From: an uncultured Collinsella sp.
Lineage (GTDB): Bacteria; Actinomycetota; Coriobacteriia; Coriobacteriales; Coriobacteriaceae
Assembly (NCBI GenBank): GCA_902494765.1
Contig: CABUUK010000028.1
Location: 1-29,234 of the forward strand
Length of the DNA stretch: 29,234 nucleotides
Direction of reading: 5' to 3'
Below, one piece after another: positions 6,512 to 15,246 of this stretch. Both the position numbers and the translations under genes were made by a program. Below the pieces are notes generated by a model. It was given only the letters and a program-made list of their open reading frames with translations. It searched no databases and was not told the DNA's origin. Positions within the stretch are counted from its first letter, which is position 1. Each line of letters starts with the position of its first letter.

Positions 6512-8701
6512 TCAAATTAGCTTTGTCGACTCCAGCTTTTCGATAATCCAGTCGTTGGCTTTGATGACCGGACGGCGGAAGACGACGCCCAGGGCTAGCG
6601 ACGGAACCAGATAGCTCGCCAGAATACCCAGCTCAACCCAGTACTCCATATGGTAGGCGCCAGCCATGGCGGCATGCATGGCGTTGATACCGTGAGTGAA
6701 CGGCAAGAACGGATAGATCGCCTGGAACACAGGGCCGGTCATCTCGATGGGGAATGTGCCGCCCGAACCACCGACCTGCATGACCAACAGCACGACAGCG
6801 AGCGCCTTGCCGATATCGCCAAACGACACCGTAAGCGTGTAGACGATATTGGAGAACACGAGACTCGCGACCCAGCCCGCCAACACAAACTGCAGCGGGT
6901 TGTCGCACTGAATGCCAAAGAACAGGATGTCGCCCGCGCACACGAGCGTCGCCTGTAGCAGGGCCAAACCGCCAAAGAACAGGTAACGACCCAGGTAGAT
7001 CTCGTGCAGGCGCACGGGGATGAGCTCGTTGATGAGCTCATCGTCAACCGAGACCTTCATCATGGCCGCCAGTACGATCGAGCCGACCCATAGCGACAGA
7101 ATCGTGTAGAACGGCGCCATGGCCGAACCGTAATTGCGAATCGGATAGACCGGCTTGCGGTCGAGCGCGACGGGGCCGGAAAGCGACACGGCCAGACCCT
7201 CGGGATCATTGCCGATCATCGTCTTGATCGTAGCGAGGTCATCCGACATCAAGGCGCCGTCGAGCTCGTCCTTAAAAGCGCTGATCTTATCGGACGCTTC
7301 ACCTAGCTGATCGGAAGCCTTGTTGACCAGCTTGGCGGCCTTGGAGAGGCCCTTCGCCAACGAGCCGGATGCGTCGGTCAGGCCGGCAACAGCACTATCC
7401 AGATCGTTCGAAATACCGTTCAGCGAATCCAAAACGCCCGAGATGGTCTTCTTGAGCTCCTTTGCCTTGGCCGAGAACGTGGAATCGTAATCAATCTTGG
7501 CACCCGAGACGCCCGCCTTGGCGTCGGCGATCGCCTGGTCGGTTTCGGCGCGGACATCGTTAACCTTTGCCATGCTGTCCGAGAGCGACGCCGCGATGCT
7601 CGTCAGCTCCTTGGCATTGTTGCGGTACTCCGTCGCGATTTTGCCCAGCTCTGCAGCCGCGTCCTCAAGCCCTTCCTTGAGCTTGTCGTTACTCACCTGA
7701 CCGGCAAGGCTGCGGAGCTTATCGGCCGCAGCGTCAATCTCATCGGCACGCGCGTTGAGCGACGCGGCGCCATCGTTGAGTTGCGATACCGTCAGATAGA
7801 CATGCTGGTTCGCGGCGTCAAAGGCCTTTGCGAGCTCGGTGGACACGTTGTCGAACGAACCGGCACTTCCATCAATCGCCGCATCGATGGCATCGCTGGC
7901 TGCCTTGAGCGCCTGCTCGGAATCAGCAATACCGCTCTCGGCATGCTCCATCAGCTGCTTCACCGACTGGTCGGTGGTCCCGGTTTGCTTGAGCATGCCG
8001 CTCGCCGACGTCAGCGAATCGGACGTGGAGCTCAAAATGCCCGCAAGCGATGTTGCGCTGGCCTGAACGTCTCGCAGGTCCTCAATCGAATCGCCAAGCG
8101 TCGAGGACAGGTTGGCGATAAAGTTGCTGACCTGGTCGGTGCTCATGTAATCGAGCAGGCTGGACACCGTCTTAAGACCGATGGACGTGATGGTCTTGGT
8201 AAAGGTCTCGTTAACCTGACTCTGAACGGCGCTCGAGCCCTTCTCGGTCACGATCTGCGCGATGGCGTTGGCCTTCTGATTCTCGTAAAACTCGATATCG
8301 GCGTGTTTCACGTCGGTCGAGAAAAGCGTCATCATGTCGGCGCTAAACGTTTTTGGGATAACGACGGCGGCGTAGTATGCGCCCGACTTGACGCCCTCGA
8401 TAGCCTTTTCGCGATTGTTGAGCACGACCCAGTCGAAGTTCTCGTTGCCGCGCAGGGTGGCGGTTACGTTTTCACCCACGTTGACCTCGACGGGAATCAG
8501 ATCGCTCTCGTAGCCCTCGTCGGTGTTGACCACTGCAATCTTAAGGTTGCCGGTATTGCCGTAGGGATCCCAGCTTCCGGCAATGTTAAACCACGCGTAC
8601 AGGCACGGCACGGTAATGAGGCCCATCACAACAACCATGCCGATCACGGAGCGAGACACGTTTTGGACATCACGCTTAAACAGATGCAGGATGTTCTTCA
8701 T
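6512..8701 (-). CDS. YhgE/Pip-family membrane protein, shorter copy
   Basis: 729 residues. One N-terminal membrane helix (about 17-38) runs into the family hallmark CLYAWFNIAGSWDPYGNT and then KIAVVNTDEGY. A long extracellular region, about 45-515, is rich in heptad-like Ala/Ser/Leu helices (180-490). About five or six C-terminal helices (520-715) resemble ABC-2 permeases. YhgE/Pip proteins include the phage infection protein and are related to EsaA of type VII secretion; their transport role is largely undefined. The ATG abuts the stop of the upstream YhgE copy (TAAATG), and its GGAGG lies inside that gene, so the two are translationally coupled and probably act together. Confidence 0.92.
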   Translation of the reverse strand: MKNILHLFKRDVQNVSRSVIGMVVVMGLITVPCLYAWFNIAGSWDPYGNTGNLKIAVVNTDEGYESDLIPVEVNVGENVTATLRGNENFDWVVLNNREKAIEGVKSGAYYAAVVIPKTFSADMMTLFSTDVKHADIEFYENQKANAIAQIVTEKGSSAVQSQVNETFTKTITSIGLKTVSSLLDYMSTDQVSNFIANLSSTLGDSIEDLRDVQASATSLAGILSSTSDSLTSASGMLKQTGTTDQSVKQLMEHAESGIADSEQALKAASDAIDAAIDGSAGSFDNVSTELAKAFDAANQHVYLTVSQLNDGAASLNARADEIDAAADKLRSLAGQVSNDKLKEGLEDAAAELGKIATEYRNNAKELTSIAASLSDSMAKVNDVRAETDQAIADAKAGVSGAKIDYDSTFSAKAKELKKTISGVLDSLNGISNDLDSAVAGLTDASGSLAKGLSKAAKLVNKASDQLGEASDKISAFKDELDGALMSDDLATIKTMIGNDPEGLAVSLSGPVALDRKPVYPIRNYGSAMAPFYTILSLWVGSIVLAAMMKVSVDDELINELIPVRLHEIYLGRYLFFGGLALLQATLVCAGDILFFGIQCDNPLQFVLAGWVASLVFSNIVYTLTVSFGDIGKALAVVLLVMQVGGSGGTFPIEMTGPVFQAIYPFLPFTHGINAMHAAMAGAYHMEYWVELGILASYLVPSLALGVVFRRPVIKANDWIIEKLESTKLI

Positions 8702-11518
8702 TTATGCCTCACCTCCTTTGGAGTGCTTGCCAAGCGCGGTGGTATCTCCATCATTTGTGGCTGTGCTGTCGCTGCCCTGAGATTTATGGTGCGAGCCTAT
8801 ATGCGGCAAGCGGCCCGTGGACTGATCGCCGCCCTTGGCACCACGCTCGCTGGCGTTGAGGCCAAACATATGGCGGGCGGCAGGAATGGCGGCCGTGTGT
8901 TCGCGCATCTCGCGACGCAGGTCCTCATCCGAAAGCGCCGAGATGCGCATCTGGGTATTGAGGCTCGCACGGATATATTCGATATTGATAAGCCAGCCGC
9001 AGATGGCAATAACCGAGATGATCCAAATGACAAGCAGGATGATCTTGCCGTTATTGTCGATATCGAGAACCGTCGACAGGACAAAGAGCAGGACCTGAAC
9101 GCCCACCACGGCGGCAAAACCGCCCTTGATGTAGTACGGGTAGCGATGTTCAAAGGCGACCGCATGATCGAGCAGTTCGCGACGGTACGAATCAGAATCG
9201 AGTATGACGCGCATTGCGGTGCGCAGCGAATAGCGCTGGCGCGGCAGGTCGTTGGACTCGCAAATCATCATACCGGTCGTAGAAAGCTGTTTATCAAAGA
9301 GCAGGTTAAGGTTGAGCAGCAGCGGACGCAGCTGCAGGCCGATAAAGAGCGCCACGATCAAGAACACGCCCAGAATGCACAGGTTAAACAGGTAGTTGAA
9401 CGAGTACATGCCGCCGACGGTCTCGCGCAGCAGATTGATGCCGTAGGTAAAGGGCAGCAGCGGATGCAGCCATTGGAAGAAGCCGGGCATCATCTCGATG
9501 GGATACATGCCCGATGAACCCGGAATCTGCACGATAACCAGGATGACGCCGATTGCCTTGCCGATATGCTTAAACGTGGTGGACAGCGCATAGATGATGT
9601 TGACGTACGTAAACGAGATGGCGATGCCGCCCAGCACGAACAGCAGCGGGTTGACGCACTGTACGCCAATGACCAGATCGCCTACCGTAACGATGATGGC
9701 CTGCAACGCGCCCAGGATCACCATGAGCAACCGGCGGCCAAAGTAGCCCTGACGCGCGGTAAAGCTGCCGATGCCTTCGCGGTCGACTTCGAGCTTATAG
9801 ATGGCGATGAGCACATAGCCGCCCACCCACAGCGCCAGATTGGTGTAGAAAGGAGCAATGCCCGAGCCGAAGCTCTTGACCGGATAGATCGACTTAGACG
9901 TGAGCTCAACCGGAGATGCCATGAAATCTGCGACGTCATTGACATCGACGCCCATCAGATCAGCCAGCTCGCCCATGGATTCGGAAGTCTGCAGGGCCGC
10001 GATGTCGTTGGCGGCGGTTGCAAGCTTGTCCTGGACCTTGGCAAGCGAGGAATCGGTCTGGGCCAGCGTGGTCTTGGCCTGCTTGAGCGTCGCATCGAGT
10101 TGGGCCAGCGTGCCACGCGCGCTCGCAATCGTGGGGGTCATACCCGACACAATGCCGGTCAAATCGCCCGAAACGGCGGCAAAGGAGTCCAGCGCGCTCG
10201 AAGCCTTCGGCAGCGCGTTCTGCCCCAAATCGGTCTGAGCCTGACCGAGGTTAGCCGTACCGGTCTGAATTGCCGCGTTGAGTGCGCTGCTCGCGTTCGA
10301 GATTGCCGTAGCGTCGTTTGCCATGGCGCTCGACTGCGCAGACAGACCGTCCTTGATGCTCTGAAGCTTTTCATTCTGCTCGCGAAGCGAATCGATGGTC
10401 GATACAATGTGCGCGTCAATTTCCTCGGAACCTGTCGACGTGTCATTGACGAGAATCTCCAAGTGCCCGATAACGGCCTTATTGTGGTCGATCGTCGCCT
10501 GGAGAGACTCGAGCGAGTTGTCGATACGGGTGGTCGTAGATGTGACCGTACCCGTCAGCTTGCCGATGGCAGCGTTCGCGGAGGCCGACGTCTTGGTGAG
10601 CGCAAGGCTGCCCTCCGAGAGCGCCTTGGAGAGCGAGGCGATAGAGTTGCCCGCCGTAGTGCGGGCCTCGCCCAGCAGGTCATTGCCCTGAGCGATTGCC
10701 TGCGTTAGCGAAGGCGCCTGTCCCTGTAGGCCCGCCAACGCAGCATCGGCCGAAGCAATCGAGCTGCTTGTCTTGTCGATGGCGGTGTTCATATCGCCGA
10801 TGGAATCACGTACTTCGCCCAGGTTATCAGACGCTTCGGACACCGAACCAGCCAGCGAATCCTGGGTCTGGGTCGCTTTGTCCTTTAAATCGACTCCGGC
10901 ATCTTTCGCGATTCCGGCAACAGTCTCGCCCACCGTAGAGACAAATTCCGAGTTGATCTGCTCCTCGATGGTATTGGCGCCAGTGTCGGTGACCTTGGGC
11001 GCAATAGCGCTCTTCTTCTCATTGACGTAGTACGTAAGCTTGGGCTGATGGTAGTTGCCGTCGAGCATTGAGACAAGATTGTCAGAGAAGTTCTTGGGGA
11101 TCACGATGGCAGCGTAATATTCGCCGCTCTCGACGCCCTCTTTGGCATCGGCGGCCGAATCGACGAAGGTCCAGCCCAGCTGATCGTTCTCTTTGAGCTG
11201 GTCGACAACCTTGTCGCCCGCATTGAGCTCGCCCACCAAGTCGTTTTGGGTGCCTTGATCGTTGTTGGCGATGGCAATCTTGATACCCTGGGTGTTTCCA
11301 TACGGGTCCCAGTTTGCCACGATGTTGTACCAGGCGTACAGCGAGGGAATAACGCACACGCCCAGGGTAACCACCAAGGCGACGGGGTTCATAAGCAATC
11401 GCTTAATGTCGCGCTTAAATATCGCAAAGGAGACCTTTGCGTTGGATAGTTTGCTGCCGAGACTCACGCTTGGACCATCCATCCTGTCGTTGAATCGAAT
11501 CGTACTATCGACAACCAT
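8702..11518 (-). CDS. YhgE/Pip-family membrane protein, longer copy
   Basis: 938 residues from the ATG at 11518. The frame extends to a TTG at 11551, and no clear ribosome-binding site decides between them. FKRDIKRLL and SLYAWYNIVANWDPYGNT mark the N-terminal YhgE segment, followed by IAIANNDQG. The extracellular region is long and rich in coiled-coil-like helices. The C-terminal membrane part contains the VILVIVQIPGSSGMYPIEM stretch. Unlike the downstream copy it has an extra C-terminal module with two more membrane helices (YYIKGGFAAVVGVQVLLFVL and IILLVIWIISVIAICGWLI). A hydrophilic Ser/Gly/His-rich tail of about 80 residues follows. Such genes are often controlled by TetR regulators, but none is adjacent here. 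Confidence 0.9.
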   Translation of the reverse strand: MVVDSTIRFNDRMDGPSVSLGSKLSNAKVSFAIFKRDIKRLLMNPVALVVTLGVCVIPSLYAWYNIVANWDPYGNTQGIKIAIANNDQGTQNDLVGELNAGDKVVDQLKENDQLGWTFVDSAADAKEGVESGEYYAAIVIPKNFSDNLVSMLDGNYHQPKLTYYVNEKKSAIAPKVTDTGANTIEEQINSEFVSTVGETVAGIAKDAGVDLKDKATQTQDSLAGSVSEASDNLGEVRDSIGDMNTAIDKTSSSIASADAALAGLQGQAPSLTQAIAQGNDLLGEARTTAGNSIASLSKALSEGSLALTKTSASANAAIGKLTGTVTSTTTRIDNSLESLQATIDHNKAVIGHLEILVNDTSTGSEEIDAHIVSTIDSLREQNEKLQSIKDGLSAQSSAMANDATAISNASSALNAAIQTGTANLGQAQTDLGQNALPKASSALDSFAAVSGDLTGIVSGMTPTIASARGTLAQLDATLKQAKTTLAQTDSSLAKVQDKLATAANDIAALQTSESMGELADLMGVDVNDVADFMASPVELTSKSIYPVKSFGSGIAPFYTNLALWVGGYVLIAIYKLEVDREGIGSFTARQGYFGRRLLMVILGALQAIIVTVGDLVIGVQCVNPLLFVLGGIAISFTYVNIIYALSTTFKHIGKAIGVILVIVQIPGSSGMYPIEMMPGFFQWLHPLLPFTYGINLLRETVGGMYSFNYLFNLCILGVFLIVALFIGLQLRPLLLNLNLLFDKQLSTTGMMICESNDLPRQRYSLRTAMRVILDSDSYRRELLDHAVAFEHRYPYYIKGGFAAVVGVQVLLFVLSTVLDIDNNGKIILLVIWIISVIAICGWLINIEYIRASLNTQMRISALSDEDLRREMREHTAAIPAARHMFGLNASERGAKGGDQSTGRLPHIGSHHKSQGSDSTATNDGDTTALGKHSKGGEA

Positions 11519-11574
11519 TGTACGTAGGCGCTTTAGTGTCTCACGGCACAATGGTGCTGAGTTTTGCTGGTAGC

Positions 11575-11610
11575 AATATACTACGAAGATAAGTTAACGT
11601 ACAGTTGTAC
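11575..11610 (-). promoter_or_regulatory. Promoter and possible operator of the YhgE pair
   Basis: Minus-strand TATATT (11575-11580) lies about 57 bases before the ATG. About 18 bases upstream is GTAC-N4-GTAC (11599-11610), with CTGTACAACTGTACG as a direct repeat, overlapping the poor -35. This is a plausible repressor site. Confidence 0.4.
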
Positions 11611-11712
11611 AGTATCTTTAATTTCAGCAGGTCACAAAACCACAACCCGCACAAATTAGCAATCCGATTAGTCGTTTAAGAACGTCCCCAATGACTACTC
11701 CGTACAAAAGCA

Positions 11713-11782
11713 AACGAGAGTGGAAAATCTCCCACTTCAAGCCCGCATCCGAGCCAAAAGTGGGAGATTATCCACTCTCGTT
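11713..11782 (-). terminator. Long inverted repeat downstream of htpG
   Basis: Arms of 25 bases (11713-11737 and 11758-11782) differ at one position and enclose a 20-base loop. It lies 31 bases past the htpG stop and is followed on the minus strand by TTTGCTTTTG. It probably ends the htpG message. The arm length is unusual and may mark a dispersed repeat. Confidence 0.6.
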
Positions 11783-11812
11783 CTAATCTAGTTACGGTGC
11801 CGTATCCCCGAA

Positions 11813-13837
11813 CTACATCAAGTTGCAGACGGCTGCCGCGAAGGCTACGGGATCCTCGGGGAGGATACCTTCGACCAGCAGGGCCTGATCGTAGAGCAGG
11901 CCGGAGTACTGCTTGATCTTATCGGCGTCGCCGGCCTTCTGGGCAGCAGCAAGCTTGGCGAAGACCGGGTGTTTGGCGTTGAGCTCGAGCACGCGCTGGC
12001 TCTTGGGCATGCCGTCGGGCGCACCCTCGGGACCCTTCTGGAGCACCTTCTCCATCTCGAGCGAAAGCGGGCCTTCGGTGGTGATGCAGGCGGGGGCATC
12101 GGTCAAGCGCGCGGAGACGGCGACCTTTTCGACCTTGTCGCCAAGCGCTTCCTTCATAGCGCTAAAGAGGTCCTCGTTCTCCTTGGTGGCGCCCTCGGCC
12201 TCCTTCTTCTCGTCCTCGGTCGCCAGGTCAAGATCGCCGGTCGCGACGTTCTTGAGCTCCAGATGACGATCCTCGACCTCGGGCTCGGCACCGTCGGCCA
12301 CAGCCTTCTCGGCTGCCTCGCGAGCAGCGTCGTCCTCGTAGATCTTAGGCATATCGGCGGCAACGTACTCGCGCATGGCCTGGAAGGTGAACTCATCCAC
12401 GTCCTGCGTCAGCAGCAACACGTCGTAGCCATGGTCGAGCACGCCCTTCACGACGGGCATCTTGGCCAGACGCTCGCGCGAATCGCCGGCGGCGTAGTAG
12501 ATGGCCTTCTGGCCCTCGGGCATGCCCTTGGCATACTCGGCCAGCGTGATCATCTTCTGCTCCTTGGCAGACCAGAACAGCAGCAAGTCGGCGAGCTCGT
12601 CGGCCTTCATGCCGTAGCTCGAGTAGATACCGTACTTAAGACCGCGACCAAAGTTCTCAAAGAACTTCTCATATGCCTCGCGGTCGTTGTCGCGCATATC
12701 CTCAAGATCGGCGGTAATTTTCTTCTCCACGCGCTTGGCGATTGCCTTGAGCTGTCGGTTCTGCTGCAGCGTCTCGCGCGAGATGTTGAGCGACACATCG
12801 GCGGAATCAACGACACCGCGCACGAAGTTGTAGTAATCGGGCAGCAGGTCGTCGCACTTCTCCATAATCAACACGTTGGAGCTGTAGAGCGCCAGACCCT
12901 TCTCGTAGTCCTTGCTGTACAGATCGAACGGGGCGCGGCCCGGCACAAACAGCAGGGCGTCGTACTCGAGCGTGCCCTCGGCATGGAAGCTAATGGTGCG
13001 CGCGGGGTCATCAAAGTCGTGGAACGTGGACTTGTAGAACTCGTCATAGTCCTTCTGCTCAACGTCGGAGCTACGCTTTTTCCAGATCGGCGTCATGGAG
13101 TTGACGGTCTCGAGCTCCTGATAGTCCTCGTACTCGGGCTTGTAGTCGTCGCCAGCGTCCTCGGGCTTGGGCTTCTGGCGGCTCTTGGTCACCATCATCT
13201 GAATCGGGTAGCGCACATAGTTGCTGTACTGCTGAATCAGGCTCTTGAGGCCCCACTCGGTCAGGAAGCGATCGTAGGTCTCGGCCTCGCCGTCGGCGTC
13301 GAGTTTCTCGTTCTCGCGCAGCGTGAGGATAACGTCGGTACCGTGCTCGGCACGCTCGCCGTCCTCGATGGTGTAGCCCTCCAGACCGTCGGACTCCCAC
13401 ACATGAGCGGCGTCCTCGCCATAAGCACGGCTGACAACCTTCACATGGCTGGCAACCATAAAGGCCGAGTAGAAGCCCACGCCAAACTGGCCGATAATAT
13501 CGACATCGGAGCCCTGCTGCTCGGCGTTCTCGGTCTTAAACTCCTCGGAGCCGGAATGCGCGATGGTACCCAGATTGCGCTCGAGCTCCTCGGCGGTCAT
13601 ACCGATGCCGTTATCCGAAATAGTGATCGTGCGGGCATCCTTATCAAAGGAGACACGAATGGCCAGGTCGCCCTGGTCGAGCTTGACGCTCGGATCCTGC
13701 AGGCTCTTAAAGTTGAGCTTGTCGACGGCATCGCTCGCATTGGAGATAAGCTCGCGCAGGAAGATTTCCTTATTGGTGTAAATGGAGTTGATCATGAGGT
13801 CGAGCAGTTTTTTGCTCTCGGTCTTAAATTGACGCAT
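11813..13837 (-). CDS. htpG: Molecular chaperone HtpG (Hsp90)
   Basis: 674 residues, within the upper bacterial HtpG range. This cytoplasmic ATP-driven chaperone refolds client proteins. The GHKL ATP site is complete: FLRELISNASDA near 25-36 (catalytic Glu and Mg-binding Asn), SDNGIGM near 75-81, GTIAHSGSEEF near 90-100 and GQFGVGFYSAFMV near 116-128. The middle-domain YVRYPIQM and VDSADVSLNISRETLQQNR (catalytic-loop Arg) are present. An acidic stretch near 525-570 precedes the C-terminal dimerisation domain, as in actinobacterial forms. The ATG at 13837 has AAAGGA eight bases upstream. No CIRCE or HAIR element was found. An intrinsic terminator lies 36 bases upstream of the start. Confidence 0.97.
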   Translation of the reverse strand: MRQFKTESKKLLDLMINSIYTNKEIFLRELISNASDAVDKLNFKSLQDPSVKLDQGDLAIRVSFDKDARTITISDNGIGMTAEELERNLGTIAHSGSEEFKTENAEQQGSDVDIIGQFGVGFYSAFMVASHVKVVSRAYGEDAAHVWESDGLEGYTIEDGERAEHGTDVILTLRENEKLDADGEAETYDRFLTEWGLKSLIQQYSNYVRYPIQMMVTKSRQKPKPEDAGDDYKPEYEDYQELETVNSMTPIWKKRSSDVEQKDYDEFYKSTFHDFDDPARTISFHAEGTLEYDALLFVPGRAPFDLYSKDYEKGLALYSSNVLIMEKCDDLLPDYYNFVRGVVDSADVSLNISRETLQQNRQLKAIAKRVEKKITADLEDMRDNDREAYEKFFENFGRGLKYGIYSSYGMKADELADLLLFWSAKEQKMITLAEYAKGMPEGQKAIYYAAGDSRERLAKMPVVKGVLDHGYDVLLLTQDVDEFTFQAMREYVAADMPKIYEDDAAREAAEKAVADGAEPEVEDRHLELKNVATGDLDLATEDEKKEAEGATKENEDLFSAMKEALGDKVEKVAVSARLTDAPACITTEGPLSLEMEKVLQKGPEGAPDGMPKSQRVLELNAKHPVFAKLAAAQKAGDADKIKQYSGLLYDQALLVEGILPEDPVAFAAAVCNLM

Positions 13838-13867
13838 GTGCAGTCCTTTCGCGCTACCCCTGTCCGC

Positions 13868-13892
13868 AAAAACGGCCCGGTTGCCCGAGCCG
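13868..13892 (-). terminator. Intrinsic terminator just upstream of htpG
   Basis: On the minus strand the stem CGGCTCGG/CCGGGCCG (one G·U) with a GCAA tetraloop runs straight into TTTTT. Only about 30 bases separate it from the htpG start. It is either the end of the acetyltransferase message or a terminator inside the htpG leader. Confidence 0.8.
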
Positions 13893-13923
13893 CCTCGCAG
13901 ACCTGCTATGTTCAGACTTAGAT

Positions 13924-13929
13924 TTTATA
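13924..13929 (-). promoter_or_regulatory. Possible -10 of the htpG promoter
   Basis: Minus-strand TATAAA lies 87 bases before the ATG, with a weak TGTATA 17 bases upstream. If used, transcripts start near 13916 and pass through the terminator at 13868-13892. Confidence 0.35.
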
Positions 13930-14038
13930 ACCCATTAGCGCGCATATATACATACAGAACCGAAAAACTGCATGTTGCAATGCCCCATGCACCAATTGTC
14001 GAGGAGTGTCCCCAACTGCCGGCGGAAAAGGAACGTCC

Positions 14039-14539
14039 CTATCTGTCGCCCAGCAGTTTAGCCATCCAGACATGAGGCTGGCCTTCGTCTTCGTAGTCCA
14101 CCGGGGCAATCTGCGTGTAGCCGGCCTTGGCATAGAGCGGCAGCACGTACTCCTGTGCATGTAACTTTATGAGCTTGGCGCCGGCATCGCGCGCAGCGGC
14201 ATCGCTGGCTTCGATAATCTTGCTTGCCAGACCGCGACGGCGCATGGTGGACAGCACGGCCACGCGCCCCATAATGTAGGTCTCCCCCGCCGCGACACCT
14301 TCGTCCAAGTCGCACGCCGGCGACACCGGAGCCTCTGCGTCAGCCGCGCGCTCAAGCTCTTCGGGAAACACGCGCGAGCAACCGGCAAGCTCGCCGTCTA
14401 CATAGAGCGTCACATGAATGCAGTTCGGATCCTCGTCGATAGCGTCGAACTCATTCTCGTAGCCTTGCTCGTCCATAAAAACGACGCGGCGCACCAACGC
14501 CGCGTCATCAAAGCATCCCGTCTTAAGTTGGATATCCAT
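14039..14539 (-). CDS. GNAT-family N-acetyltransferase (ElaA/YjcF-like)
   Basis: 166 residues from the ATG at 14539, which has AAAGGG upstream; the longer frame begins at a TTG that lacks a site. The early VRRVVFMDEQGYENEFDAIDE and LYVDGELAGCSRVF match the ElaA/YjcF branch. MGRVAVLSTMRRRGLASKII is the acetyl-CoA-binding motif A (Q/RxxGxG/A type), followed by LHAQEYVLPLYAKAGY. The family transfers acetyl groups from CoA to amines in the cytoplasm; this member's acceptor is unknown. It lies about 40 bases downstream of the PHP phosphatase on the same strand and could be the last gene of that transcript. Confidence 0.9.
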   Translation of the reverse strand: MDIQLKTGCFDDAALVRRVVFMDEQGYENEFDAIDEDPNCIHVTLYVDGELAGCSRVFPEELERAADAEAPVSPACDLDEGVAAGETYIMGRVAVLSTMRRRGLASKIIEASDAAARDAGAKLIKLHAQEYVLPLYAKAGYTQIAPVDYEDEGQPHVWMAKLLGDR

Positions 14540-14578
14540 GGCTGCCCTTTCATTCAATGCGAACGTTAGGGACAGATT

Positions 14579-15229
14579 TTAGCGAAAATGAGCTCCGCGT
14601 ACGCTAAACTTCGCGCGAGCCTTCGCCAGGCAGTCGTAATGACCCACGTTATGGGCATCGCTCGCGATGAAGCTGTACAGGTTCTGATCGAACAGGCGCT
14701 GTGCCGGCTTTTTCTCGCGACCAAAGCGACCGCCGGCAATAAAGTCCGCCGAAGCCTGCAGCTTGCAGCCCATATCGACCAGGCGCTCCGCCACGCTTAC
14801 ATCCTTTTGAACCGCACGATAGCGCTCAGGATGAGCGATGATCACCTGGTAGCCACGGCACTGTAAATCGTAAATCGTGTTCTCGTACTCTCTAAACGCA
14901 TACGCATCGGCATGCGTCGAAAGCTCGAGCAGAAACTCGTTGGTCCCATCGAAATGCAAGTGCTCCGCGGCATCGATACCAAGCTCAACGAGCTTTCGAT
15001 GGTTGACCTCGAAGCCCATCTGGAGCGGAAAACCGTCAGCGTTATCACGCAGCAGTTCAAAGGCATCCCACATCTTGTCGTAATCAAAATAGGGATCACG
15101 GCAGTGAGGAGTGCAAACGATTCTGGTTACACCGGCCCGCTTGGCAGCCTCGAGCATCGCCAAGCTCTCATCGAGATCGGCGGCGCCGTCGTCTACACCC
15201 GGCAAGATATGGCAATGAATGTCACGCAT
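14579..15229 (-). CDS. PHP-domain tyrosine-protein phosphatase (CpsB/CapC type)
   Basis: 216 residues, slightly shorter than the typical 240-250. The PHP metal site is visible: HCHILPGVDDG from residue 5, CTPH 39-42, ELSTHADAY, IIAHPERY and IASDAHNVGHYD. Enzymes of this family remove phosphate from the C-terminal tyrosines of capsule kinases and so reset chain-length control. It is last in the Wzz-kinase-phosphatase set, 17 bases after the kinase stop. The ATG at 15229 has only a modest AAGG-type site. The short length comes from the C-terminus, which ends soon after the metal motif. Confidence 0.92.
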   Translation of the reverse strand: MRDIHCHILPGVDDGAADLDESLAMLEAAKRAGVTRIVCTPHCRDPYFDYDKMWDAFELLRDNADGFPLQMGFEVNHRKLVELGIDAAEHLHFDGTNEFLLELSTHADAYAFREYENTIYDLQCRGYQVIIAHPERYRAVQKDVSVAERLVDMGCKLQASADFIAGGRFGREKKPAQRLFDQNLYSFIASDAHNVGHYDCLAKARAKFSVRGAHFR

Positions 15230-15246
15230 AGGTCAGCCTTAATCAA

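Noticed and set aside
11969..13921. 650-codon plus-strand open frame opposite htpG
   Set aside because: Long antisense frames are expected over GC-rich genes with strong codon bias; the minus strand is clearly Hsp90.
13838..14038. CIRCE or HAIR heat-shock operator for htpG
   Set aside because: Neither TTAGCACTC-N9-GAGTGCTAA nor CTTGAGT-N7-ACTCAAG is present.
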